DNA from: Paenibacillus sp.
GTDB taxonomy: Bacteria; Bacillota; Bacilli; Paenibacillales; Paenibacillaceae
DNA length: 64,000 nt
Assembly (NCBI GenBank): GCA_023512345.1
Contig: JAILZT010000001.1
Coordinates: 562,599 to 626,598 of the forward strand
Direction: 5' to 3'
Below the pieces are notes generated by a model that saw only the letters and a list, made by a program, of their open reading frames with translations, was not told where the DNA came from and did no database searches. Position numbers and translations under genes: made by a program. Positions 1 to 7,922 of the stretch are shown here, piece after piece (position 1 is the stretch's first letter; each line of letters starts with the position of its first letter).

Positions 1-836
1 TACATCGGATCAAGAGGAATGCAATGCCCGCCAATGCCCGGACCCGGGAAAAACGGCATATATCCAAAGGGTTTTGAAGAAGCAGCTCTAATGGTCTCCC
101 ACACATTAATCCCCATCTTGTCGCACATCAACGCCATTTCATTCACGAACGCGATATTGACACTTCGGAACGTATTTTCAAGCAACTTAGACATTTCGGC
201 TACCTTTGGAGATGATACAGTAATCACTGTTTTCACAGTATTTCCGTATAAAAGCGAGCCCAGTTCTGCGCAATTGGGAGTTGTTCCTCCGATTACTTTT
301 GGCGTATTGTAGGTGTTATAAGAAGCGTTGCCGGGATCTACACGCTCTGGTGAGAAACAAAGGAAGAAATCTTCTCCTACCTTCAAACCCATTTTTTCAA
401 ATTCCCATTGAATCAACTCTTCGGTGGTACCAGGATAAGTCGTACTCTCCAGTGTGATCAACATTCTTTTTTTCATATGCTTTTTGATCATGTTCACTAC
501 ACTAGTAATATATGAAGTGTCCGGATCCTGATTTTCACTTAACGGTGTCGGTACACAGATGCTGATCGCATCTAATTCTTCAAGGGCTGAGAAATCGGCT
601 GTCGGAGAAAACGTTGCAAGAGACAATTGAATTACATCATCGGGTACATCCTGAATATAAGACTTACCAGATAACAGTTTTTCAATTTTTCGAATATCTA
701 AATCTATGCCAACGACTGAAAACCCGCTTTTAACCATTTCCATTGCTAGGGGTAGACCCACATACCCGAGTCCAATGACCCCGATTTTTGCTGTTTTGGA
801 TACGATCTTTTGTTTCAAATCAGAATAATTTTTCAT
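1..836 (-). CDS. Nucleotide-sugar 6-dehydrogenase (UDP-GlcNAc/UDP-Glc type), 3' end outside window
   Basis: NAD-dependent oxidation of a UDP-sugar to the uronic acid, giving an activated precursor for exopolysaccharide. The frame runs from an ATG at 836 to the window edge (about 278 residues) with no stop, so the C-terminal substrate-binding part is missing here. Visible are the Rossmann motif GVIGLGYVGLPLA near residues 17-30 and the catalytic-cysteine motif GPGIGGHCIPLDP with the cysteine near residue 272. The general sequence style is closest to the UDP-N-acetylglucosamine dehydrogenase (WbpA) branch, but UDP-glucose dehydrogenase cannot be excluded. Only two bases separate it from the stop of the upstream receiver-protein gene, so the two are co-transcribed. 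Confidence 0.9.
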   Translation of the reverse strand, partial: MKNYSDLKQKIVSKTAKIGVIGLGYVGLPLAMEMVKSGFSVVGIDLDIRKIEKLLSGKSYIQDVPDDVIQLSLATFSPTADFSALEELDAISICVPTPLSENQDPDTSYITSVVNMIKKHMKKRMLITLESTTYPGTTEELIQWEFEKMGLKVGEDFFLCFSPERVDPGNASYNTYNTPKVIGGTTPNCAELGSLLYGNTVKTVITVSSPKVAEMSKLLENTFRSVNIAFVNEMALMCDKMGINVWETIRAASSKPFGYMPFFPGPGIGGHCIPLDPM

Positions 837-838
837 TG

Positions 839-1660
839 TTATACTTCTCCCTTATCGTCAATTTCTTCAAATAGTCTTTTAATGCGAACTGCCAGCTCTA
901 AAGGTGAAAATGGCTTGATTATATAATCAGAAACACCCATTTGGAACGACTTTTGAATGTCCTCATCTAATCTTTTATCGGTTAACACCATAATTTTACA
1001 GTCAGGTACACTTCCACTATTCTTGATTCTATTAATTAGCTGGTACCCATCTATAATTGGCAAGTTTAACTCTGTAATCACTAAATCCGGCATATGTTCT
1101 ACGAATTTTTCAATTCCCTCCTTTCCGTTTTGGGCAGAATAAAGCTTGTAACCTTTCTTTTGCAGGAAAATACCTAAAAACTCATTCACTGTTACATCAT
1201 CATTTACTACTAAAATGCTATTTTGGGGTTTGGCCTTCAGAGCTTCAAAGTTAAAAATGCGTATTTCTCCAATTTCACTTGTACTTTTACTCATCTCATC
1301 CAACATATCATTTAATATCTGCACAGGGGATTCACCATTCTCTGGGAAACTAGCGATTAAGATTTGCCCAGCCAGCAGATTACGTTCCTGCAAGTAATTC
1401 TTTACGATAAGAGAATGATAATGCGTGAAACTTAGCTTTTGGTTATCTATTAAAATAGCCAAAATACTACTCTCAGTATCGTAATAGTATTGCGCAAACA
1501 AAGATCCTTCCTTTCCAAAGTGAATTTTCATCTCTTGCAAGTTCTTTTCGCTCATCTCATGGGATTCTACAAGAATGATCCCGTAAGATATTTGGCCTGC
1601 CTCATAGTAGGTAAGAAAAAATTCAAACGCATCTTGCAGCTTTTTTGATGGCTTTGTCAT
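839..1660 (-). CDS. Receiver-domain protein with degenerate N-terminal domain and Glu at the phosphoacceptor site
   Basis: A 273-residue soluble protein. Residues about 147-268 form a CheY-like receiver: acidic pair Asp154/Asp155, Thr227 and Lys249 are in place. The position that normally carries the phosphorylated aspartate reads VITELNLP, with Glu197. A glutamate there often mimics the phosphorylated state, so this domain may be locked on or act as a docking module; that is inference. Residues 1-140 look like a short alpha/beta domain, perhaps a degenerate GGDEF, but I see no GG[DE]EF motif. There is no DNA-binding domain. It lies between the glycosyltransferase and dehydrogenase genes, so a role in controlling polysaccharide synthesis is likely. 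Confidence 0.8.
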   Translation of the reverse strand: MTKPSKKLQDAFEFFLTYYEAGQISYGIILVESHEMSEKNLQEMKIHFGKEGSLFAQYYYDTESSILAILIDNQKLSFTHYHSLIVKNYLQERNLLAGQILIASFPENGESPVQILNDMLDEMSKSTSEIGEIRIFNFEALKAKPQNSILVVNDDVTVNEFLGIFLQKKGYKLYSAQNGKEGIEKFVEHMPDLVITELNLPIIDGYQLINRIKNSGSVPDCKIMVLTDKRLDEDIQKSFQMGVSDYIIKPFSPLELAVRIKRLFEEIDDKGEV

Positions 1661-1684
1661 AATGGCTTTTATTTTACTTCTCTC

Positions 1685-3103
1685 CTATGCAGTGGTTTTT
1701 TTGTCTTTACTAAAGCTGGTTCGTGTCATCGTTCCCCATGTATTATTGTTTCTAAAGAACTCAATATGCCCGAGGAATCTCCAGACAACCCCCAATTGTT
1801 GATACCCTAAGAACATGATGACAATATAGAACAGCATCTTGAAAATATCTCTAATTCTTGGATAACGCCTAAACCCAATCTCCTCGAGCAAAAGCGCCCC
1901 GACACCCAACAGTATTCCATATAAAATATTCAACAAGCTAAAGAGTAAAAGTACATGCCAATTAGTTAAATCTGTTAGGACATAACCTATCAAGGCTAAA
2001 AAACCGGTAAATCTAAAGTACGGATTCAAAGTTTCAAAGATAATATTATAAGGAAGGGTTAAAAAACCCATAATTTTATACTTTGGACGTAATGCCATAT
2101 GTATGCCGTACTCCAGCATATTCTTAAGATTTCCGCGTCCCCAGCGCCTTCGCTGGCTGCCCAGAATTCGCAGTGAATCAGGGGCTTGTGTCCAGCAAAC
2201 GGCATCAGGACAATAGGCAATGCGGTAAGGTAATTTATTTTCCAGCATGTATTTATGAAGCTTGATGATGATATTCATATCTTCTCCAGGATATCCTCCG
2301 CGATAGCCGCCTGCTTTGATGACATAATCCTTGCGAAAGACTCCAAAAGCTCCCGATACGATGATCAATCCATTAATGGCACTCCAGCCAATTCTCCCTC
2401 CTAGAAACGCTTTTAAATACTCTACAGTTTGAAACATAGGAAGAATAGTATCAGGAAGATGTACTTTTTTTACGATTCCATCTTCAATCTCACAACCATT
2501 TGCAATCCGTATATTCCCGCCAATAGCCACAGTTTCTTCGGGGTTTTCCATATAGACCTTAACAATGCGAATGAGGGCATCTTTCTCCAGTAGAGAATCA
2601 GCATCAATCGAAGCAATTAACGGATGGTTAGACAGATTGATACCGGCATTAAGTGAATCCGCCTTTCCTCCATTATTCTTGTCAATCAAATATAGATTTG
2701 GGTATTTAGGATTGTGATAGACGGCTCGAATGGCTTCTGTCTCCAGGATATTCCTCGCTTCACGCTGGGAAAGTTTGAGCCCAAACTCATTAACCAATAT
2801 ATCTACCGTGTCATCTTTAGAGCCGTCATTAATTACAATGACCTCATACTTAGGATAATCTAGGGCCAGCAGTGAGCTGACATTCTCTATAATGGTCAAT
2901 TCTTCGTTGTATGCAGGGACGAGAATAGAAATGGGTGGGACATACTCCGAGCCGGATAATGCCTTAAATCTTGAGAAAGTACTGTTTTTTACAATCGAAA
3001 AGATCTTCTTAAAGGAGAACAACATAATCGTAAAATAAAGTGTGTTGATGACTATCACGTAATAGGTAGCAAAAATTCCATATCCTAATAAGAAATCTCT
3101 CAT
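1685..3103 (-). CDS. Processive membrane glycosyltransferase family 2 (cellulose/hyaluronan/PNAG synthase-like)
   Basis: Inner-membrane polysaccharide synthase of the BcsA/HasA/IcaA type, polymerising an activated sugar and probably exporting the chain. It has an N-terminal membrane helix, a GT-A domain with NDGSKDDT near residue 98 and IDADS near 172 for nucleotide-sugar and metal binding, a GEDMN motif that supplies the catalytic base, a QRRRWGRG (QxxRW) motif for the acceptor chain, then several C-terminal membrane helices. An ATG five codons upstream (3118) is possible, but AAGGGAG sits about 5 bases before the ATG at 3103, so I chose the latter. The neighbours (sugar dehydrogenase, HEAT protein, SinR) fit an exopolysaccharide operon. 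The polymer made cannot be told from sequence. Confidence 0.88.
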   Translation of the reverse strand: MRDFLLGYGIFATYYVIVINTLYFTIMLFSFKKIFSIVKNSTFSRFKALSGSEYVPPISILVPAYNEELTIIENVSSLLALDYPKYEVIVINDGSKDDTVDILVNEFGLKLSQREARNILETEAIRAVYHNPKYPNLYLIDKNNGGKADSLNAGINLSNHPLIASIDADSLLEKDALIRIVKVYMENPEETVAIGGNIRIANGCEIEDGIVKKVHLPDTILPMFQTVEYLKAFLGGRIGWSAINGLIIVSGAFGVFRKDYVIKAGGYRGGYPGEDMNIIIKLHKYMLENKLPYRIAYCPDAVCWTQAPDSLRILGSQRRRWGRGNLKNMLEYGIHMALRPKYKIMGFLTLPYNIIFETLNPYFRFTGFLALIGYVLTDLTNWHVLLLFSLLNILYGILLGVGALLLEEIGFRRYPRIRDIFKMLFYIVIMFLGYQQLGVVWRFLGHIEFFRNNNTWGTMTRTSFSKDKKTTA

Positions 3104-3124
3104 GGCATCTCCCTTCATTAGAAA

Positions 3125-3973
3125 TTACACAGCTTGTGTGTAGCTCTGATTGCGATCTTGATCTTGAACACTGGCATAACCTGGGGGTACAAATCTGTTA
3201 TTACTGTTTAACAGCCCAGCCGCTTTCATTCTGATTTCCTCATCTTCGGAATCTAAAAAACGATATAGCTGAGGAACGATGTTGGGTTCCATATGAACCG
3301 GCAATCCTACTAACGCAATTTTAATTAGGTCGTAGTCGTCATCCTCTAGAAATCCCATCATAAGCGAGGTGCAATCTAATTCTGATTCCTGAATAATATC
3401 CACAATTAAATGATGAAAGCTTTTGCGATACCTTACTAGAAGGAGCACCATTTCTCTCAAGTGATCTTCTGTTGAAGCACACTTAGCAATGGAACGAGCA
3501 ATAATAAATATCGTTGGATCATACTTATTTGCCTCGAGTAATTTCAAAAGCCTAGGAATGGCTTGATTAGATCTCATAGCACCCAAATTATAGATGGCCC
3601 CCAGCCTTTTCCAAGGAAGTGGACTATGCAAACGTTCCAAATCGAGCTTGATTAGTTCCATGTCTTCGCATAACTTAATTAATTTGTCTCGATGATCACC
3701 CTTAAAGTGTTCTATCAGGCTGATTATTTTTTTTTGAAAAACATATCGCTCAAGACCATTTAGTTGTGAATGAGGTGCCAATAAGTCATCATCACTGTCA
3801 ATATGCGTTTGTACATATGTAAAGTAATCTTGAAAATTTAACAGGTACTTATTTGTTTTCTTATCCATCCAAATTTTTCTTGATTTAAGAACTAGAATAT
3901 TTACAAAAACAAATAAAATAATAGTGGCTATCGTGTATATAATTCCGATTACTGTTGATTCATAGGCAATCAA
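3125..3973 (-). CDS. Membrane-anchored HEAT-repeat protein of the exopolysaccharide operon
   Basis: About 282 residues: one N-terminal membrane helix (IIYTIATIILFVFVNILVL) followed by a cytoplasmic helical part with HEAT-like repeats, for example PWKRLGAIYNLGAMRSNQAI and SEDEEIRMKAAGLLNSN. HEAT repeats are protein-binding scaffolds, so it may assemble or regulate the glycosyltransferase encoded 22 bases downstream. A GTG at 3991 is in frame, but a strong GGAGGGAG at 3981-3988 lies inside that reading and is ideally placed (7 bases) before the TTG at 3973, so I place the start there. It is the first gene of the leftward operon after a long untranslated leader. No enzyme motif is visible. Confidence 0.75.
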   Translation of the reverse strand: MIAYESTVIGIIYTIATIILFVFVNILVLKSRKIWMDKKTNKYLLNFQDYFTYVQTHIDSDDDLLAPHSQLNGLERYVFQKKIISLIEHFKGDHRDKLIKLCEDMELIKLDLERLHSPLPWKRLGAIYNLGAMRSNQAIPRLLKLLEANKYDPTIFIIARSIAKCASTEDHLREMVLLLVRYRKSFHHLIVDIIQESELDCTSLMMGFLEDDDYDLIKIALVGLPVHMEPNIVPQLYRFLDSEDEEIRMKAAGLLNSNNRFVPPGYASVQDQDRNQSYTQAV

Positions 3974-4003
3974 ATTGAAATCTCCCTCCACATCACTTAT
4001 TCC

Positions 4004-4019
4004 GTTCCTTTTAGGGAAC
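4004..4019. promoter_or_regulatory. Proximal 16-bp inverted repeat, candidate SinR operator
   Basis: GTTCCTTTTAGGGAAC, a near-perfect inverted repeat (GTTCC/GGAAC) about 30 bases upstream of the chosen start of the HEAT gene. Known SinR half-sites in Bacillus resemble GTTCTYT, so the left half is similar. It is identical at 15 of 16 positions to the copy at 4316-4331. In RNA it could also form a hairpin close to the ribosome binding site. Confidence 0.5.
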
Positions 4020-4315
4020 GCCTATAGCGTCACCTTTGTTATTCATTCAGTGCGGTGCATAAAAAACCGAATCACTAGAAGCCCTTCCTAAATAGTGTTA
4101 AAAATGTTAAGATAAAGCCTTGAATTCCTTTTCATGAGAGCCTTATGATCATCAGATATTTTCACGGCTTCTCAGCTCTGTGACTACCTATCAAAGGGCT
4201 TAACATACCTTAAATAGATAAACTAACCAACTATCATCACTGGGGTGAAGTGGATCAATACCTCTCAACCGTCCAGCCGTGATTTGCCACAAGCATTTAT
4301 GACAGATGCATATTT

Positions 4316-4331
4316 GTTCCTTTTAGGCAAC
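4316..4331. promoter_or_regulatory. Distal 16-bp inverted repeat, candidate SinR operator
   Basis: GTTCCTTTTAGGCAAC, one base different from the proximal copy 312 bp away. It sits just downstream of the candidate minus-strand -35 box TTGACA (4359-4364), in the place expected for a repressor that blocks RNA polymerase. Two matching sites flanking the leader suggest cooperative or looping repression by the divergently encoded SinR homologue. Confidence 0.5.
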
Positions 4332-4593
4332 AAAGTTAACTCAAGTATAGGGTAGTCCTGTCAATATTTGATATAGTCATTTTTGCTCATTTCTACCATT
4401 TTCAACAATGTTCATCATGTTATTTAATAAAACCCCTAATTCCACTCCACTTTTGTAACTATCGCTCTATATTCAGAGGAATTATGTCGAATAAACAAAC
4501 GCAATACCATTTCATCTGAAAAAAGGTGATATTCGTCGCATTTACACTTATAAATTAGATATAATTACTTGATTCAAAAGAATCAGGTGCTGC

Positions 4594-4622
4594 TTGTTTT
4601 TCGATCCTATTAACTATATAAT
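4594..4622 (+). promoter_or_regulatory. Sigma-A-type promoter of sinR
   Basis: TTGTTT (4594-4599), a 17-bp spacer and a perfect TATAAT (4617-4622), 24 bases before the ATG. The ribosome binding site AAGGTGG follows. The short distance means a very short 5' untranslated region. Confidence 0.6.
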
Positions 4623-4646
4623 TTATTCCAAAAAAGGTGGCTGTTT

Positions 4647-4973
4647 ATGATTGGAACACGTATACGCCAACTTAGAATAGAAAAAGGCCAGTCTCTATCT
4701 GAGTTAGCCGAATGTGCTGGCGTTGCCAAGTCCTATCTAAGTCGTATTGAAAGGGGTATTCAATCCAATCCCTCTATTGAGTTTCTTGAGAAAATTGCAT
4801 CAGTTTTCAGTCTAACGGTAGAGGCATTACTACAAGAAAATCCTGTTATCAATGAAAATCCCGACAAAGAGTGGCATCACCTCATAAAAAAGGCAATTGA
4901 TTCCGGGATTAGTATCGAAGAACTTCAGGCTTTTTTAGATTATTCTATATGGCGTTTAAATCAGAAAGATTAG
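4647..4973 (+). CDS. sinR: SinR-like biofilm/exopolysaccharide repressor
   Basis: 108-residue DNA-binding repressor, almost the size of Bacillus subtilis SinR (about 111). Residues 1-65 are an HTH_3 domain that reads very like SinR, with SLSELAECAGVAKSYLSRIE as turn and recognition helices. Residues 75-105 match the SinR/SinI dimerisation helices (EWHHLIKKAIDSGIS followed by LDYSIW). SinR represses matrix genes and is antagonised by SinI; no separate sinI is seen here. It is transcribed away from the polysaccharide operon, and two inverted repeats in the shared region are its likely operators. Assignment to the SinR family is firm; the target operon is inference from position. Confidence 0.88.
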   Translation: MIGTRIRQLRIEKGQSLSELAECAGVAKSYLSRIERGIQSNPSIEFLEKIASVFSLTVEALLQENPVINENPDKEWHHLIKKAIDSGISIEELQAFLDYSIWRLNQKD

Positions 4974-4992
4974 CAAGGCTCCAAAAGCAAAT

Positions 4993-5043
4993 AAAAAAAC
5001 TGTCCTTAGCCTTTACGGAGGCTTGTAGGACAGTTCTTTTAGC
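4993..5043 (+). terminator. Intrinsic terminator of sinR
   Basis: AACTGTCCT pairs with AGGACAGTT, with further pairing of AGCCT/AGGCT inside, followed by CTTTT. An A-run precedes it, so it may act on both strands. Confidence 0.8.
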
Positions 5044-5200
5044 ATGTATATAAGGCTCTTTCTCGAAATGAGTGCTTGATTTTCCGTTTGCATCAAGTAA
5101 TTGGAACGATTTCAACCTAACTTCGCCTGATGTTTCACCTGGTTTGGGGCAACGTACCTACAGGTGGCCGATTCGGGGTTGCGGACCAGTTCTTTGGAGA

Positions 5201-5388
5201 ATTAGAGGGAAAAATGCCCGCTAATACCGACCAAAACACCTTTATTTTGAGATTAAAGGGAAAATATCCCTCTAATTTTACCCATACCGCCATAAAGTGG
5301 TATATTCTCAAAATTAACGGGCAAAATTCCCTCTAATTCCCCAAATAGGGTGCCGGACGCAGAAATAGAGGGAGAAACTCCCTCTATA
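5201..5388. repeat. Four 25-bp imperfect palindromes spaced 51, 61 and 51 bp
   Basis: Palindromes at 5201-5225, 5252-5276, 5313-5337 and 5364-5388. All centre on a run like AGGGAAAAATNCCCTCTAAT, that is a GAGGG arm, an A-rich loop and a CCCTC arm. Start-to-start distances are 51, 61 and 51 bp. An open frame of 68 codons spans 5130-5336 but is made of the repeat and has no ribosome binding site, so I do not call a gene. Between sinR and the nitroreductase gene (4974-5478) I see only the terminator and this array. Confidence 0.75.
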
Positions 5389-5478
5389 GGACGTAACGGC
5401 GGCTTTCTGTCCTTCTCGTCACCTGTCAAGCACTGATTTTGGTATTGAGCCGTTTATAACTTGAAAAATAATGATGAA

Positions 5479-6126
5479 TTAAACCTGAAATCCGTTCCAG
5501 CTAGTTACATCCTCTAGTGGTAATCTAACCGAGTTACGACCTTCAACTGCTGCTTTGCCTAGTGCAATCAACATTACAGTAGCGTAACGCTGTGGAATTT
5601 GGAACATCTCCCGGAAGGCTTCCGCATTATATCCACCCATTGGAACCGTATCAAGCCCCCTTGCCTTTGCCGCCAGCATAAGCTGCATGGAGATTAATCC
5701 TCCGTCTACAAGCGCGATCTCCTTGAGTTTCTCAGGACCCATGCTAGGGTAGCCTTTGCTGATGTGGTTGACCATCATATCCCGTACTTCAAGAGGCATA
5801 ATACCAGCATCCACCGCTTGATCATAAATCGTTTCCGCATTTCGATAAGCTTCAACGTCACCAAGTACAGCGATGACAGCCGATGCATCTACAACCTGCT
5901 GTTGATTATTTGCGATCGGTAGAAGCTGCTCCTTCAATGCCTGATCATTAATGACAATGAACCGCCAAGGCTGGAGGTTAGAGGATGAGGGTGCCAAAAT
6001 AGCCTCTCCTAGAAGCTCCTTAATTTCCTCATTGGATATTTTCCAGGTTGGGTCATATTTGCGAACCGAATGCCGATCTCGAATTACCTTGTCAAATAGC
6101 TGCTCCACTTTCAATTCCGTTGTCAT
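5479..6126 (-). CDS. Nitroreductase-family FMN oxidoreductase
   Basis: 215-residue NAD(P)H-dependent flavin enzyme of the nitroreductase fold, acting as a dimer in the cytoplasm on quinones or nitro compounds. The N-terminal RDRHSVRKYDPTW supplies the FMN-phosphate-binding basic residues, SSSNLQPWRFIVI is the family's second FMN segment, and MGGYNAEAFREMFQIP the C-terminal one. Length is normal. The ATG has GGAGG about 7 bases upstream. Expression is probably controlled by the upstream Rrf2 regulator: a strong promoter overlapping the rrf2 stop codon is covered by a palindromic operator, with a second one in the leader. The physiological substrate is unknown. Confidence 0.88.
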   Translation of the reverse strand: MTTELKVEQLFDKVIRDRHSVRKYDPTWKISNEEIKELLGEAILAPSSSNLQPWRFIVINDQALKEQLLPIANNQQQVVDASAVIAVLGDVEAYRNAETIYDQAVDAGIMPLEVRDMMVNHISKGYPSMGPEKLKEIALVDGGLISMQLMLAAKARGLDTVPMGGYNAEAFREMFQIPQRYATVMLIALGKAAVEGRNSVRLPLEDVTSWNGFQV

Positions 6127-6158
6127 CGCAGTATTCCTCCCTATCCATCCTCTGTATT

Positions 6159-6178
6159 CTGTGCATTTAAATGCACAG
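6159..6178. promoter_or_regulatory. Perfect 20-bp palindrome, candidate Rrf2 operator 1
   Basis: CTGTGCATTTAAATGCACAG is an exact palindrome, 33 bases upstream of the nitroreductase start. The copy at 6240-6259 matches at 16 of 20 positions, which marks a transcription-factor site rather than chance. Confidence 0.7.
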
Positions 6179-6239
6179 TTAATTCTAAAAAAATGTACTG
6201 CTGCCTGCTTCGTATCCTAGTTTATCCATATTTCAGTAA

Positions 6240-6259
6240 CTGTGTCTTAATATGCACAG
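6240..6259. promoter_or_regulatory. Imperfect 20-bp palindrome, candidate Rrf2 operator 2
   Basis: CTGTGTCTTAATATGCACAG overlaps the -10 box of the nitroreductase promoter by two bases and covers the likely start of transcription. This is the classic position for a repressor. The nearest regulator gene is the Rrf2 protein directly upstream. Confidence 0.65.
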
Positions 6260-6287
6260 TATAATCCAAAGAAATAGACCCTGTCAA
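6258..6287 (-). promoter_or_regulatory. Sigma-A promoter of the nitroreductase gene
   Basis: On the minus strand TTGACA (6287-6282), an 18-bp spacer and TATACT (6263-6258). The -35 box overlaps the rrf2 stop codon (6286-6284), so the nitroreductase has its own promoter inside the end of its regulator gene. Confidence 0.7.
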
Positions 6288-6721
6288 TATCCAGCCTTAC
6301 GTACCAAATCTGCTACCGTGTACTGCTCTAGCACTCCCAGAACACTACGGTCCATCTCCTCCAGAATATCTCCGCACGCCATCTTCATCTGTACTCCAAA
6401 ATCATTGCCACATATCGTATCATTAACGGCTTTATTACACGACTCGCCCACTTCAAGCGCCCGATAAATTTGAGCTAATGTCAAATCCTCAGGTTTTTTA
6501 TTGAGTACATAGCCGCCGTCGCGACCTTCCCGGGTTACGAGAATATGTTCACGGGTTAATTTAGCCAGAATCCGTCTTAATTGCGTGGCCTCCATCGAAA
6601 GAAGCTCAGCAATTTCACAGCTTGAACACGTATCCCCTTTTTTGGCCATAATAACTAGAGCCTGCAGTACCAGCCCAAAGGATTTATATTGGAGATATCC
6701 GGTGTTTCGCGATTTGATCAT
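6284..6721 (-). CDS. Rrf2-family transcriptional regulator
   Basis: 145-residue winged-helix repressor. The N-terminal half has the Rrf2 pattern: residues 1-30 GYLQYKSFGLVLQALVIMA, then the winged helix MEATQLRRILAKLTREHILVTREGRDGGYVLNK. The C-terminal part carries three cysteines (SCNKAV, TICGND and MACGD) in the zone where IscR and NsrR bind an iron-sulphur cluster, but the spacing (x8, x10) is not the classical C-x5-C-x7-C, so redox or metal sensing is possible and unproven. Two more cysteines (CSSC) lie in the HTH. It is followed by the nitroreductase gene and two matching palindromes, which makes that gene the likely target. Confidence 0.85.
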   Translation of the reverse strand: MIKSRNTGYLQYKSFGLVLQALVIMAKKGDTCSSCEIAELLSMEATQLRRILAKLTREHILVTREGRDGGYVLNKKPEDLTLAQIYRALEVGESCNKAVNDTICGNDFGVQMKMACGDILEEMDRSVLGVLEQYTVADLVRKAGY

Positions 6722-6759
6722 CTTTCCCCCTCCTCCCCCTCTGCTAGTCTTGTTCTATA

Positions 6760-6789
6760 AGTATAAGGCTTCATTCACTATTTTAGCAA
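6760..6789 (-). promoter_or_regulatory. Sigma-A-type promoter of the rrf2 gene
   Basis: TTGCTA (6789-6784), 18-bp spacer, TATACT (6765-6760) on the minus strand, about 38 bases upstream of the ATG. The -35 box abuts the pyrophosphatase terminator. The palindrome seen upstream of the nitroreductase gene is not found here, so the regulator may not control itself. Confidence 0.5.
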
Positions 6790-6837
6790 AAGAGAACCCT
6801 GACTTCATCCTCAAACGGGACTGTGGTCAGGGCTCTC
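6786..6837 (-). terminator. Intrinsic terminator of ppaC
   Basis: On the minus strand GAGAGCCCTGAC pairs with GTCAGGGTTCTC across a 22-base loop, followed by TTTT. It sits 58 bases after the pyrophosphatase stop codon. Confidence 0.6.
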
Positions 6838-6894
6838 AGAATATTAAGACGATTCTTTACGCATAAAATATTTGTATAAATTTCTCAGGAAGGC

Positions 6895-7827
6895 TTACAG
6901 CTTAGCCATCGTTTCTGTAAGGATCGGTACGATTTGCGATTTACGGGAAACAACGCCTTTAAGAATAGCCTTATTATCATCAAGCTTCACGTTGTACGCT
7001 TGTTCAACAGCTCCTGCAACGCGGCCCAAAGCCAATCCTACAGAGTCATTGTTCAGGATATCGGTAACCACGAACAGGAACAAGTCCAGCCCTTTTTCAT
7101 CGATAATGGAAGTAAGTGCAGCTTCCAGCTCGTCTTGGCGAGAGAGAACATCGTTAGTATCCACCGCATTCACTTGCGCGATTTCTACCTTATATTCGCC
7201 CATTTTGAACTCCTTGGCATCCAGGGAGATGAGTTGAGCAATACTCTTGTCGCTAAGGTCAGCGCCGGCTTTCAACATTTCCAAACCGTAGCTATCGGCA
7301 TCTACACCAGCAATTTCAGCCAGCTCGCGTGCTGCTGCTACATCTTCTGCCGTACATGTCGGTGATTTGAACAGCAAGGAATCGGAAATGATCGCTGAAA
7401 GCATCAATCCAGCAATTTCCTTCTTAATGGCAACTCCATTTTCTTTGTACAGCTTGTTAAGTATAGTAGCGGTACAGCCTACTGGCTCTGCACGGTAATA
7501 CAGGGGATGAGCGGTCTCAAAGTTAGCGATCCGGTGGTGGTCAATAACCTCAACAACACGGACTTGATCAATATCATTAGCGCTTTGTTGGCGTTCATTA
7601 TGATCAACAAGAATAACTTGTTTCGCTTCAGCAGCTACATTCTCTACCAAACGCGGAGCTTGCACTCCGAATTGGTCCAGCGCATATTGTGTTTCACCGC
7701 TAACTTCTCCAAGACGAACAGCTTCAGCATCCCAGCCCAGCTCTTTTTTCAAAGCAGCATAAGCAATTGCAGAACAAATCGTATCTGTATCGGGGTTTTT
7801 GTGACCAAAGATCAATGTTTTTTCCAT
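6895..7827 (-). CDS. ppaC: Manganese-dependent inorganic pyrophosphatase (family II, DHH phosphoesterase)
   Basis: Hydrolyses pyrophosphate to phosphate in the cytoplasm, pulling biosynthetic reactions forward. 310 residues, the usual length for PpaC. The N-terminal DHH domain begins [14 protein letters not shown] (metal ligands His and Asps), continues with VDHNER and the diagnostic [10 protein letters not shown], and the DHHA2 domain ends with [10 protein letters not shown], the substrate-binding SRKKQ-type motif. A TTG two codons earlier is in frame, but AAGGAG sits 7 bases before the ATG at 7827. Single-gene unit with its own terminator. Confidence 0.95.
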   Translation of the reverse strand: MEKTLIFGHKNPDTDTICSAIAYAALKKELGWDAEAVRLGEVSGETQYALDQFGVQAPRLVENVAAEAKQVILVDHNERQQSANDIDQVRVVEVIDHHRIANFETAHPLYYRAEPVGCTATILNKLYKENGVAIKKEIAGLMLSAIISDSLLFKSPTCTAEDVAAARELAEIAGVDADSYGLEMLKAGADLSDKSIAQLISLDAKEFKMGEYKVEIAQVNAVDTNDVLSRQDELEAALTSIIDEKGLDLFLFVVTDILNNDSVGLALGRVAGAVEQAYNVKLDDNKAILKGVVSRKSQIVPILTETMAKL

Positions 7828-7922
7828 TTCCAATCTCCTTACTGTGATTTAGTTTTGTGAGAATAATATACCATACATTGATAGGGTCTAGCCAGAATCA
7901 AGAGCAATAACCTGAATACTCT

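Larger units (their letters stand above)
3992..4593. promoter_or_regulatory. Divergent regulatory region between the exopolysaccharide operon and sinR
   Basis: No gene here. On the minus strand a TTGACA -35 box lies at 4359-4364, with only a weak -10 (TTAACT, about 19 bases on), then the distal 16-bp inverted repeat at 4316-4331. From there to the first gene would be an untranslated leader of about 340 bases with the second copy of the repeat near its end. I looked for c-di-GMP and other riboswitch signatures in the leader and did not find a convincing one. A short inverted repeat GATTC-AAAA-GAATC lies at about 4571-4584, near the sinR promoter. Confidence 0.55.

Noticed and set aside
4021..4320. 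Possible c-di-GMP or other riboswitch in the leader of the polysaccharide operon
   Set aside because: I checked both strands for the GEMM core (GGCAAACC, GAAA loop, GACGCAAAGCC) and did not find it; TGGCAAATCACGG near 4280 is only a weak partial match.
5130..5336. 68-codon plus-strand open frame in the palindrome array
   Set aside because: It consists of the palindromic repeats, has no ribosome binding site and no protein-like pattern.
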